Source: Plantago elongata (Eukaryota; Streptophyta; Magnoliopsida; Lamiales; Plantaginaceae). Taken from it: a stretch of DNA of 24,720 nt. Location: contig JAYMSP010002366.1 of NCBI GenBank assembly GCA_036897095.1, positions 1-24,720 of the forward strand, in the 5' to 3' direction. Under the pieces are notes generated by a model. It was given only the letters and a program-made list of their open reading frames with translations, did not search any database and was not told the origin of the DNA. Made by a program: the position numbers and the translations under genes. Positions 1-10,022 of the stretch are shown here, piece after piece. How positions within the stretch are numbered: position 1 is the stretch's first letter; every line of letters begins with the position of its first letter.

Positions 1-1994
1 GAAGACAAACCTCGTGAACTCTGGACATCGAAAGATGCCAAGAGACACAGGTTGGATGGTCAAGCTCGTAACATCATTTGATCGACACCTGAGCATATAC
101 AGTGGAAACTGTGGTGTGCTTAAATGGCAAAAGTTGCCTGGCAATTGATTGAAGAAATTTGTGACGGAACTGAGAAAACCAAGGACAAGTTCGAGGTTAT
201 GAAGTTGAAATTCCAAAACTTCAAGCAAGGTCCCATTGAAACTTTGGAAGAACTTGATTTTCGGTTTACTACTCTCATGAGTGATATGGATGCACTTGGA
301 GAAAGTGACAAATATTCAAATTATGAGAAGGTGAAAACCATTGTCAGATCTTTGAACCAAAATTGGGAGCGTACCCAATACTTCTACTTCAATCAGGGAA
401 TACCCCAAATCACTACAGTGGAACTCTTTTCACATTTAGCCATTGTGAACTATGAGACAACCCAACGTGGATTGGCTGCAGCTGAAAAGTTGCAGAGTGT
501 TGCTCTAGTTACCCAAGGCACTTCTAAAAAGAAGGATACCAATGATGTGTTTGAAGAAAATGCACTTGATGTGTGTCATATGAAGAAATATGTGAGTCAA
601 GAGATAGAAAGGAGAAAAGCAAAAGAGAAGCTGAAAAAGCATCTCGGTCCAAACTATCTTCAGTACAAGAACATTCATATGAACAACTCTCTGAACAATC
701 CTGCTCAGAAAGTTGTTAGTACTGAAGTTGTTGAGATTGGAAATTACATCTGCTTCTATTGTCAGAAACCCGGTCACTTCAAACGTGATTGTTCTGCTTT
801 TAACAAGCTAAAGATGGGTCACAAAAAGGAGAGAAGAACTTTCAAAAGAACTCAGAGGGCCTTGCTCACTGAAGAGAGAAAGAAGATCCATATTCAACTT
901 GATGCTATGGATATTGAGTCAGATTTCGAATATGAGGATTCAGAGGACTCAAAATTACCATCACCAAAATTGTGCGGGATTACTCATGATGTAATCGACT
1001 TTGGCCAGAAGAAGAACGATATGTGTGGGGTTGCTGAGATAATAGGTCCCGACGTCTCCAACATTGAAGAATGCCTTATGGCTGATGAGGTAATAAACAC
1101 ATCACAATTCTTGTACTATGAAAGTGATGATGACGACATTAAGGATTCAGAATTGGTCAAGAGTGAACTTGATCGATATGAGAGGAAATTTTTGTTTGAT
1201 GAGTCAAAGACCAAGATTCTGGAAGAATGCAAAGAAACTCTTGAAAAGAGATTTCTAATTTGACCAAGGTATCTATGATAAAAGACGCTGAAATAGCATC
1301 TCTAAAATCTCATATATCGGAGTATGAAAATTCTCATGAGCTAGCCTTGAATGAGCCAAATGGGAAGTTGAAGAAACTTTTTTCTGAAAATGAAGAACTC
1401 AGAAAGAAAGAGGTTTCCTTCAAATCACTTGTCAAAGCTAGTGACACTCTCATGGAGGTTCAATCTTATTTGAGAGACCCTGTTGACAAAAGAGGACTTG
1501 GACTTGACGGCCAATCAAATAATTCCACTTCTCTGAAAAAGAGTGATGGAAGGTTGACCTTTGTAAAAAGTCAAAAGAAAGGTCCCAAAGAATCCTATAG
1601 CATTGGTCAGAAAGCTAAGGTTCTTGACAAAGGTAAAACAATTGTGACCAAACCTTTGAAGGAACAACAATTTCCAAAGAAACATGGGGAAAAAGTTTCT
1701 GAAAAGAAACATGATCCTTTAAATTGTGATCATCCACAATATTGTATCACTAGGAAGGGAAGCATCGCTGGCCTTGGTGTGTTTCCTACTCTACCATTCT
1801 ATGGATATAGGAATGATGTAGAAACTAGTGAGACTGCTGATAAACGTGTTCAGAAAGCCAATGGTATTGGCTTTTGTGCTATCGGGAAGGTACTCATGCA
1901 ACAATATAAGAAAGGACAAGAACGATGGTGGAAAGCTAGAATTTCTTACAGCAATTATCAGAAGTGGAAGCAATCCCAAGCCATTAAAATCTGA
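1..1994 (+). pseudogene. gag: gag of element A (UBN2-type capsid protein with CCHC zinc knuckle), broken
   Basis: Structural protein that packages the element RNA. Open reading starts at the window edge and is cut by in-frame TGA (79-81) and TAA (121-123); the longest stretch runs 124-1263, then an overlapping frame continues 1260-1994. The first ~200 residues match the copia-type gag polypeptide (UBN2) seen in element B. A zinc knuckle of the form CX2CX4HX4C (CFYCQKPGHFKRDC) sits near 750-791. Downstream follow an acidic Glu/Asp-rich region, a heptad-like coiled-coil stretch (about 1290-1400) and a Lys-rich tail with a Cys/His cluster near 1720-1750. The N-terminus lies outside the window. 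The ATG at 124 is only the first after a stop, not the real start. Confidence 0.88.
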
Positions 1995-2567
1995 ATGCTA
2001 AGGCTAGAAGAAACTTGGCTCAGAAGACTAAGCTTGCTGAAAAGCAAACTCAAAACCTGACAGTTCTATGAAGCCAACACGAGGAACACCAAGGAACACT
2101 CCAAGAAGGAAGATTGATCTGAAATCCAATGATTCTAGAATTCCTACTTATGTTAAAAGTAGACAAAAACCTACTCCTAAGAGATTCATTTAGAAATGGA
2201 TTCCCACAGGAAGAGTGTTGAGTCTAAGTGTTTCTGTTTCTATTTCTGAAGCACGAACCTAACTCATGTTTCCTATTTTCTGTAGAACGCGTCATGGACT
2301 ATGGCTCAATAGCTATTTGATAGTGGATGCAGGAAGCACATGACATGAGACAAAGAAAACTTGGTCGATTATAAAGTATGTAATACTGGACCAAACATCA
2401 GGTGTGCTAGAGGAGAATTAAATCCTTTTATAGGATTTGACAAAGTCAAATTTAGATCCCTCACAATCTCTGATGTAGTAATGTTAAAGGTTTGAAATAT
2501 AATCTTATAAGCATGAGCCAGTTTGCAGATAAGGGATATTCGGTGAAAGAAATCGAAGTTCTGCAAA
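1995..2567 (+). pseudogene. pro: Protease region of element A, broken
   Basis: Aspartic protease that matures Gag-Pol. The active-site triad codons for D-S-G lie at 2319-2327 inside LFDSGCRKHMT, the usual copia-type protease signature. The Trp codon just before it (TGG in element B) is a TAG stop at 2310-2312, and another TGA follows the HMT motif. The stretch 1995-2300 joins gag to protease: basic, proline-containing, in broken frames, still alignable with element B at 20600-20900. No open frame crosses the region, so no functional protease could be made. Confidence 0.8.
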
Positions 2568-3715
2568 TTGATTGACAATGAGTCAAAGCAGACAATCTTA
2601 ATAGCTAGGCGGAAAGGAAGTCTATATGTCGCTGATTGGACATCTGCCACAAGTGAAGAATGTCTCATGGTGAGTCAATCAGGTCACACTAAAGAACACT
2701 GGTTATGGCACAAGAGATTGAGTCACTTAAATTTCAAAACTCTGAACAAACTTGCCGAGAAAGAGTTAGTGGTTGGATTACCTAAAACAACATTCAGAAA
2801 GGATGGTGTCTGCTCTGCTTGTCAATTGGGGAAATAATCCAAAACCTCTTTCAAGTCCAAGACCAGACATTCATGTGTTAGACCACTGCAACTATTACGT
2901 ATGGATCATTTTGAATCATCTGTAACTAGTTATGCAGGCAAGAATTATGTATAGTTGTTGTAGATGACTTCTCTAGGTTTACCTGGGTTGTCTGTCAGAA
3001 ACAAAAATCTAATGCTAGGGTGGAATATCAAACTTGATGAACAAGCTTTAAGTCAAGAAAAATGACAAGGTACCTGCAATCAGAATAGACCATGGTACTG
3101 AATTTGTCAACCAATACGTAAAAGAGTTTTGTACCTGCAAAGGTATACAACATCAAATATCTTCTGTAAGAACACCACAACAACTTGGTGTTGCTGAAAG
3201 GAATAATAGGACCCTTAAAGAAGCTGCAAGGATAATGCTAGCTGACATTGAAATAAGTGACTTTTATTGGGTTGAAGCTGTAAATATAGCATGCTACACT
3301 CAGAACAGATGTTTGATAAACAAACACCATGACAAAACTCCTTATGAGCTTTTGGTTAGTTGACCCCCTAATATCAAACATTTGTGGGTGTTTGGTTGTA
3401 CATGTTTTGTTCTTAACAATGGGAGAGAATATTTGAGAACATTTCAATCAAAGGCAGATGAAGGTGTATTTCTTGGTTATTCTATGAAAGCAAAGCCTAC
3501 AAAGTATACAACAAGAGAACAAAGAAGATTGAAGAATCAGTTCATGTGATATTCTTTGAAGGAAGCAAGAAAATACCCCTTGATGAAGAACTCTCAGATA
3601 GATTCAAAGAGCTTATGATTAAGGATTCTGGAGAAGAACCCTCAGAAAGGAGAAACTCTGTAATTAATATTGAGGATGATTCTGACGAAGAAAAGCACGA
3701 TAGCTAGTAACAACC
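2568..3715 (+). pseudogene. int: Integrase of element A (HHCC zinc finger and D-D-35-E core), broken
   Basis: Enzyme that inserts the cDNA into host DNA. The GAG-pre-integrase/HHCC finger reads WHKRLSHLNF followed ~30 residues later by CSACQLGK (about 2706-2837). A TAA (2835-2837) replaces the Gln codon present in B. The core keeps its three acidic residues: Asp at 2903-2905 (RMDHFES), Asp at 3088-3090 (DHGTEF) and Glu at 3196-3198 (VAERNNRTL); the last two are 35 residues apart, as expected. Frame changes between 2940 and 3075 and near 3487, and a TGA at 3361, break the chain. The C-terminal part carries the copia hallmark GVFLGYS near 3460-3483. Confidence 0.88.
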
Positions 3716-5449
3716 AGATGACTCTTAGACATGATGAAGAATTCCATAAATGGAAACTGAGAATATTTATCATAGAAAACTTTCAGGGAATAACCTTTCT
3801 GAAAGTCGTATTCCAGAAATCTTTCACTCTGAACAAGTGTCTGATATTTACTGCACTTCTAGTTTATAAAATATCACTGATATTGATGAAGTATTAAGTC
3901 ATAATCATAGTGATTCACATTCAGATCACGTGGATAGTGACCCTACTAGTTCAAAACCTACAATGAAATTGATTAGAGATCATCCCGCAAAGGATGTGAT
4001 TGGTCCAATTGATCAAGGTGTTAGAACTAGGAGAGCAATAACTAAAAATGCTGATTCTCTCTTTGGTTGTTTTATCTTAAAAATTGAACCTAAGACTATT
4101 GAAGATGCATTAAAGGATCAAGACTGGATCTTCGCAATGCAAGAAGAGTTGGATCAATTTGAGAGACACAAGGTCTGGAAACTAGTTCCATTTATAGAAG
4201 GAATATATGTGATTGGAACTAAGAGGGTTTTCAAAAATAAGATGAATGAGCCTGGTGAAATAACCAGAAACAAGGCTAGGTTGGTTGCCAAGGGATTTAC
4301 CCAGATTAAAGGTTTAAATTTTGATGAGTCATATGCACCAGTTGCAAGATTGGATGGAATCAGACTATTTCTAGCCTTTGCAGCTCATAATGATTTTAAA
4401 GTTTACCATATGGATGTTAAGAGTGTATTTCTAGATGGTGTACTTGCTGAGGAAGTCTATATTGATCAACCACTAGGCTTTGAAGTTTCCTCAGAAAGTG
4501 GGATGGTCAATAAGTTACAAAAAGCTCTTTATGGACTGAAACGGGCTCCAAGAGCATGGTATGAAAAAGAGAATTTGAGATGAGCATGATGGGAGATTTG
4601 AGCTACTTCCTAGGATTGCAAGTGAATCAATTTGATGATGAAATATTCATTAGTCAAACAAAGTATGCAAAGGATATGCTCAACAAGTTCAATCTAAAGC
4701 CTTCTGGAAAGAATGCTAAGATACCTATGAGCATAGGAACCAAAATAACTTAGACTGAATCTCACAAGAGTGTTGAAGACCATAAGTATATGAAATTGAT
4801 AGGTTCACTTCTGTACCTTATTGCAAGAAGACCTGATATTCAATATGCAGTTGGTGTGTGTGCTAGATTTCAGACTAATCCTATGCAATCACACTACAAC
4901 ATTGCTATGAAGATATTGAGGTATGTTAGTGGTACTATAGAAGTTGGTTTGCGGTATCCAAAGGATAGTGGTTTGAGTTTAGTTGGTTATTCAGATGCTG
5001 ACTATGCTGGATCTATGGTTGATAGGAAAAGTACCTCAGGAACTTGTCAGTTTCTGGGAACTAAACTTGTCTCATAGTTTAGCAAGATGCAAAACTCAAT
5101 TGCTACTTCTACCACAAAGGCTGAATATATTGCCACTAGGTGTTGTGCATCACAAATTTTGTGGATACAACAACTCAGAGACTATGGACTCAATGAAGAG
5201 AAAACTCCCATTTTATGTTACAATACAAGTGCTATTGCGATTACTCAGAATCTTAAGTTTCATGCTAGAACCAATCACATTGATGTTAAACAACACTTCA
5301 TCATATACCATGTTGAAAAGGGCAATATAGAGATACTCAAGGTTGGCACGAAAGACGAACTTGCAGATATCTTCACTAAGCCATTACAAGAAAGCAGATT
5401 CTTGAATTTGAGGCATAATCTTGGATTGATTGAGCTACCTATGAACTGA
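3716..5449 (+). pseudogene. RT-RH: Reverse transcriptase and RNase H of element A, YVDD motif deleted
   Basis: RT2-type polymerase that copies the element RNA, followed by RNase H. The RT part (open 3930-4583) has the family run KARLVAKGFTQ, DESYAPVARLDGIR and MDVKSVFLDG, whose Asp (4413-4415) is the first catalytic carboxylate, then LYGLKRAPRAW. Directly after that, about 168 bp present in element B, including the codons for the catalytic YVDD, are missing and the frame ends in TGA. RNase H resumes at 4790 with KLIGSLLYL, GYSDADYAGS and KAEYIA, interrupted by one TAG at 5075-5077 where B has Trp. It ends at 5449 with ADIFTKPL, the usual C-terminal copia motif. 3716-3929 is a degenerate integrase/RT linker. 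Confidence 0.92.
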
Positions 5450-6059
5450 AAAGAAGCTAAGGATTATGAGAACAAAGTTAGAGAGAGTTGCTATATTTCT
5501 GGAACAGGTATCCATATACTCTATGGCATTATGGTACAAATAATTCCAAGTTTCTGAAATGGGTATTCAGATACTATAGAAATGTATTTTTGGTCTCTGA
5601 GACGGGTACTCAGAAAGGTGTGATAACACTTTCGTGAGAAGGAAGAAAATAGTACACAAGTACAATTCTCTGAAGTTAAACTATGTCTAGGTTTATGTGT
5701 TTTTACCGTTTATATGATAACACACATAAAACAAGACTTGATCTCATAAAGATAAGTCCAAAGGTTTTATCTTCTCCTACGATAAGAGTGACTTGTGATT
5801 ACACCAAGACAAATATCCATAATGAGGGCACTGTAAAATTTATTGATTGAAATCATTACTGGAGATGTATTGATAGCCATCGATGAAATATTCACTTTAT
5901 ATCAACGGAGGAGTTTAAATAGTGAGGTGAAACTCACTGTAGTGAGACAGTTAAGGCCCCACTTGCATTTAATGCAAAGCGTTATTTGTTGTGATTGTAC
6001 ACAGTAACAAATGCATATCGTACATATGTATTATGTAATTTTGAGATTCTAATGCTACA

Positions 6060-6105
6060 TATAAAGGATTTGGAGAAAAGACAAACACTTTTCGCAAATT
6101 CAATA
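6060..6105 (+). promoter_or_regulatory. Conserved leader block with TATA-like motif upstream of the accessory gene (A)
   Basis: TATAAAG at 6060-6066 is followed by AGACAAACACTTTT (6079-6092), identical to B at 16611-16624 on the minus strand. The block lies about 150-200 bp before the accessory ATG in both elements. It could be a core promoter or a 5' leader. B has TGTAAAG instead of TATAAAG, which weakens the TATA reading. Confidence 0.4.
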
Positions 6106-6164
6106 TTTCTTACTTGCATCAAAATAGCATTTTTCTCTCTAATTTGTTTGCAAAGAAAACCTAC

Positions 6165-6186
6165 AACTTCATCTGTTCTCTCTTAG
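6165..6186 (+). promoter_or_regulatory. Candidate 3' splice acceptor before the accessory gene (A)
   Basis: The pyrimidine-rich run CATCTGTTCTCTCTTAG ends at 6186, 71 bp before the ATG at 6258. Element B has the matching CATCTGTTCCTTGTTTAG ending at 16520, 78 bp before its ATG. A conserved acceptor here would let a leader spliced from the 5' LTR region reach the accessory gene. This is inference: no donor can be seen because the 5' end of A is outside the window. Confidence 0.35.
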
Positions 6187-6257
6187 TTCATATGAAAAAG
6201 AAGCACTAATCCAGAATTCTAACCTTCTCAATTTTAGTTTAATCTTATCTATATATA

Positions 6258-7408
6258 ATGTCTCATAAACGTGCTTCAAGTTCTAAGGCTTCTACTTCAT
6301 CTGCTACTGCTGAAAAGCAAGCACTCAACCTGGAGATCTTAAACAATATACTCCAAGGGGATTTTAACCCACACCACTGGACCACCAATCAATTGATGCA
6401 ATATGGTGGTGCCTTTGTGGAGAAACATCTGGAGGTAATTATTTAAGAGCAGGCGGATAGGACTTCTATCTTGGTTATGCTTGAAAAAGCAAACCTGAAG
6501 GGATTTCTTTCAGCCTTTCCTAATGAGACTTCTTCTCTGGATGTTCTTGAGTTTTACAATAACACAGAAGTGACCACTAAGCTGGTCAACGGGACTAAAA
6601 AAGTGTCCTTTAAAACAAAGGTGCAAAACCTTTTGATTGACCTAGACTGCCATGGTTTCTGTAACCTGTTTGGCCTAGTCAATGAGGGCGAAGAATTTAT
6701 GATGAGCCCCAAAGATGAGATACTTTTACAGGGTGCCAAGGCAATTTACAATGAGTTCTCTGATATGTCTAACCCAGACAGTCCATCCACTTTCATTTTG
6801 GGAGACTTTAGAGTAAGGCATCTCTGTACAAGCACTGGAATGTGCTAGCCTGTATTCTACACAGGGCTCTTGATGGTCTTAAGGGAGGAGCTGACCAGAT
6901 AAGCCTTAAGAGATGGATGGATATGTATCTAATGAGATCCCAAGTCATGGAACAACAGGAAAGCCCTGTCGATTGGGGTAAGTACGTGTTCATAAAGTTC
7001 GTCAAAGCTCTCAGAAGCTTTGATGTGAAGATAGAGAAAGGCCTCGCTGAGCTAAAGGCCACAATCATCTATGGACTGAAAATTTACTATATTCTGGAGA
7101 CATATGGTCTAAAGCTCAGAAACCCTGAGAAGCTTGAGAACAATGACATTCTCTACAAGTTCAATTATGGCAACTGGCTAAAGCGGAAGGTTGTAGGAGA
7201 GTCTGAGGTTACTGAGGAGGCTGCACCTTCTGAGGTGGCACCAAAGAAAACCAGAACCAAAAAGATGGCATCAAAGAAAGATAAGGTTTCTGAGGCTCCT
7301 GCAGAAAGTACTCCCATTCCCTCTCTTGTTCTTCAAGTTCCATCTACCACACCCACTATTGAAGATGCGTCTAGGGAGGAGGAGATGTTGAGCAAGAGTA
7401 GTGGGAAG

Positions 7409-7439
<31 letters not shown>

Positions 7440-7946
7440 CATAGAAATAAACGGAATTATGGATAATTCGGTGCCCACGATAGAAGAGTCTGATGATGAT
7501 GAGATGGTTCTCACACAACTCTTCAAAGCTACAAAGAAAACCCGTGATGCATTGAAGGCATCTGATCTAACATGGGTGAAACTTCTGAGAAGACTTCCAA
7601 GTCTCTGGTTGCTGAAGACATAATTGATACACAAGAAGCTGCAACCACAATCATTCAGAGCTCGTTAGACTTTATTCAAAAGTCTCTGAATGCGGAAGAT
7701 ATATTTATGGAGGATGTTGACATTGCCTTCACACTACAAGGACTGCATAATGCGGTTAAGAATGTTTCTATCTCGAATCCATCTGCTGAAATAGTGCAGT
7801 CAGAAACACCAGCAAAAGAGGTTGCTGACGAAAATCCGGTTGAGGAACAGGTTTCCCAGAGAGTAGTAGAAAGGGAGCGTGAGTTTGAAGAGCCAGAATC
7901 TTCTAACTAAGAAGATGATTCACAAGCTCAACCTGAAGCACTTCAG
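6258..7946 (+). pseudogene. Exon 1 of the accessory gene (A): EFY-type N-terminal domain and charged linkers
   Basis: Broken into frames 6258-6446, 6471-6848, 6842-7444 and 7572-7910, all colinear with B exon 1. Shared landmarks are VEKHLEV/VEKYLNV, LDVLEFYNN/LDVMEFYNF, IDLDCHGFC/IYLDCNALC, FILGDF/FILGDI with a following RHL, WNVLA, and GLKI. An insertion of two bases near 6825 shifts the frame just before WNVLA. After about 7200 it becomes Lys-, Pro- and Glu-rich; a CT microsatellite at 7409-7434 introduces Leu/Ser repeats and the frame then ends in TAG. NSVPTIEESDDDEMV (about 7458-7505) matches SVPDISENSDVD in B. The exon ends with CTTCAG before the GT at 7947. Confidence 0.68.
7409..7434 (+). 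repeat. (CT)13 microsatellite
   Basis: Thirteen perfect CT units inside exon 1 of the accessory gene of A, absent from the corresponding place in B. Probably expanded after the element died, since it makes a low-complexity LS repeat that runs into a stop codon. Confidence 0.9.
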
Positions 7947-8026
7947 GTAGCAATGATGTCTATATCTGACTTGTTTAAACTTCATTATTTATTACTTGTC
8001 ACTCATAAATTTTTCTTTCTTACAAG
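7947..8026 (+). other. Intron 1 of accessory gene (A), 80 bp
   Basis: Begins CTTCAG|GTAGCA and ends in the pyrimidine-rich TTTTTCTTTCTTACAAG. AT-rich with stops in the coding frame. The flanking reading PEALQ and AQEE continues across it. Intron 1 of B is 78 bp at the equivalent position. Confidence 0.62.
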
Positions 8027-8138
8027 CCCAAGAAGAAACACAAGCTGCAGAGGAAACTGCAAAACCTTCCTCAGAAGGTGAAGTAGAGGCTAATCAGGCC
8101 TCAACACTTGAAGAAACTGAGCCTGTTGCACATGTATA

Positions 8139-8220
8139 GTCAGTCTCTGAAAGAGTGGAAATTCCTTTTTAAACTTGTAAAAGTATTAAGTGTTCTAACA
8201 TAATATATGTTTCTGACTAG
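8139..8220 (+). other. Intron 2 of accessory gene (A), about 82 bp
   Basis: The donor is damaged (CATGTATAGTCAGT), placed by comparison with the CAG|GTAGTC donor in B; the acceptor is TTTCTGACTAG at 8220. The exon before it, 8027-8138, reads AQEETQAAEE and is acidic. The equivalent B intron is 81 bp. Confidence 0.55.
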
Positions 8221-8330
8221 CGCAAACTGAGTAAGAAGAGCAATTGATGGAAACATCACAAGCTGAAAAAGAATTGCCAGAGACCCTCAAGGTTTCTGAA
8301 GAACCAATTGCTGGACCTTCTACGTTGAAG

Positions 8331-8411
8331 GTTTTCTAAAATTCTGCAGAAAGTTGGCAATTTTACATCTTCACTTGCTTATTCTTAATTTAACATTGTT
8401 TACTTTCTTAG
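8331..8411 (+). other. Intron 3 of accessory gene (A), 81 bp
   Basis: Donor TTGAAG|GTTTTC and acceptor TTTACTTTCTTAG|GCTCAA. The upstream exon (8221-8330) contains LPETLKVSEEP, which recurs in exon 4 as VPETAKVSEL. The equivalent B intron is 84 bp. Confidence 0.65.
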
Positions 8412-8560
8412 GCTCAAGAAGAAGTAAAGGTGCTAGAAAGAAGTGTTGCAACTCCTTTTGAGCCAATGGATATTGATGAAGCTCTCCCAGCTTCACCAAA
8501 AGATAATGTTCCAGAGACTGCAAAAGTCTCTGAACTAGTTGTTTCTGAGCCTTCCTAACC

Positions 8561-8649
8561 GTAATAAGTGAAATCTCAGATAACAACAAGAGTTTGTAAA
8601 AACATAATTCTCTGATCAATCCATTTAATATATATATTTTTATTCTCAG
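8561..8649 (+). other. Intron 4 of accessory gene (A), 89 bp
   Basis: Donor GTAATAAG, acceptor TTTTTATTCTCAG|GTTCAA. Exon 4 (8412-8560) reads AQEEVKVLERSVATPFEPMD and matches exon 4 of B (MEIDIAK, LPETSQVSE). The B intron is 86 bp and has donor GTAAGT. Confidence 0.65.
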
Positions 8650-8761
8650 GTTCAAATCGAAAGAGAAGTTGCTGAGGACTACCTTGTCTCAACCTCGCAA
8701 TGAAGTATCTGAGGCTGCCGATCACATGGTAGACCCTTCTGAACCTGCAGTTGAAACTCAG

Positions 8762-8874
8762 GTAAGTCAGAAAATGAATTCATCCTTCTAACTTAGATAT
8801 CTTTTAAGTCTTTGAAACTAAAAGACTTATTTCTCTTTAACGCTTTAAGCATTGTACCTTCAACTTCTGCATAG
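8762..8874 (+). other. Intron 5 of accessory gene (A), 113 bp
   Basis: Strong donor ACTCAG|GTAAGT, acceptor CTTCTGCATAG at 8874. Exon 5 (8650-8761) ends with DPSEPAVETQ; exon 5 of B ends with DEPCVDTQ. In B this is the intron that is interrupted by element A. Confidence 0.68.
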
Positions 8875-10022
8875 TCTTCTGATGAGGTGCACAAGTTCTT
8901 CAGAGAAAAGATTATCAAGCAACATCTTCGTCTTTTTAAGTCTTGGCAAAAGCTTAGAAGGGCTGATCCTTCTGACTTAGCCAGTCTGATAGACAACCAG
9001 ACCAAAAGGGAAAGGACCTTGGATCTGGAGACGTATATCAAAGCCACCTACTCTGTGAAAGAGTACAACTTTATTGTGGTGATGCATGAGGGATTCATTG
9101 AGGAGATAGTATGAATGCTTGAAAAAGCATTCGTGGATGCGGATGAAGAGACCAAGAGGCGGATGGCTTACAAGCCTGCCTTGCCTAAGAGTATGAGCGT
9201 TTACATCTCAAAGCAGGAGGAAGTAAATGGGCAGGTCACCACTTTGCCAATGGTGATCAATCTAGTTTCTGATGACGAGGAGGAGATTGATTAGAATGAG
9301 TATTAAGAACACCCCCTGAACATCCAACCAATATGGATGAGAGTGATAATGATGATAATGATGAAGCTCCCACTCCAGGAGCTGGTGGAATTGCTCAGTC
9401 TAGAGGAGCATCTAGTGCAGGACTGCCATATACACATAAAGTGACTACACCACCACCATCTTCAAAGTCACCAACTCACACCTCTTCAAAAACAAAGTGA
9501 TGAAGGAGCAGCAAAGATTGTTGTATGGGAAGTTGAGGCTAGAGCTTTGAAGCTGAAGAAGTTGTTGAAGAGAGAAGCTCATGACCAGTCAGAGCTTGAT
9601 GACTTGATTGCTCAGAGAGATGCCAAAGTCCAGAAACTGGAGGCACTGAACAAAAAGGAAATGGAACTCCTTACTAAGCAAGTAAAAGAAGCATTCATTG
9701 GAAGTTGTCGTGGTTCTGATTGAATCATTGGTAGAATATAAGCAAGATGTTGAGGCTACATTGCAACTAACCGGACCATCGAAGGACAAAGGGAAGAAAA
9801 CAGTGATTGATGCCATTGAAGCTGAGTCCTCAGATAATGATTGGTCTGATGAAGATGGCACTTACCGTCTAGCTGGAATGGATGAAGAAGATAGGCAAGT
9901 GGACAACTTGAATGAGCATATGGCTGTGTCTCATATGAAGAGAAAAGTGATTGCTCCTAAGGCCTTTGACAAAGCACCTAAAGAGAATACTGTTTTTGAG
10001 AACAAGATTATGACTTAACTTG
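8875..10022 (+). pseudogene. Exon 6 of accessory gene (A): basic/coiled-coil part
   Basis: Starts SSDEVHKFFREKIIKQHL and stays open to a TGA at 9112-9114, then in the same frame to 9294 (ending VSDDEEEID, TAG). An Asp/Asn-rich and Pro/Ser-rich linker follows in another frame (about 9310-9500; NMDESDNDDNDE, VTTPPPSSK). A heptad-rich coiled coil lies at about 9520-9705 (ARALKLKKLLKRE, LEALNKKEMELL). The frame shifts once more to 9698-10018, with an acidic ESSDNDWSDED tract. No recognised enzyme motif. No B counterpart is in the window. Confidence 0.5.

Larger units (their letters stand above)
5450..6257 (+). other. Spacer of element A between pol and accessory gene
   Basis: No convincing coding sequence; the short frame at 5995-6186 has no counterpart in element B. 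Several blocks can be matched by eye to the spacer of B (16442-17298), for example around 5735-5770 (ATAAGTCCAAA) and 6060-6105. It also contains repeats of a GGGTATTCAG/GGGTACTCAG type near 5562-5610 and the near-palindrome TGCATTTAATGCA at 5964-5976, which recurs in the 3' LTR. This is a likely site for an internal promoter or for a splice acceptor feeding the accessory gene. Confidence 0.7.

Noticed and set aside
7409-7434. CT run as a regulatory GAGA-type element
   Set aside because: It lies within a decayed exon, is absent from B, and is more simply a microsatellite expansion.
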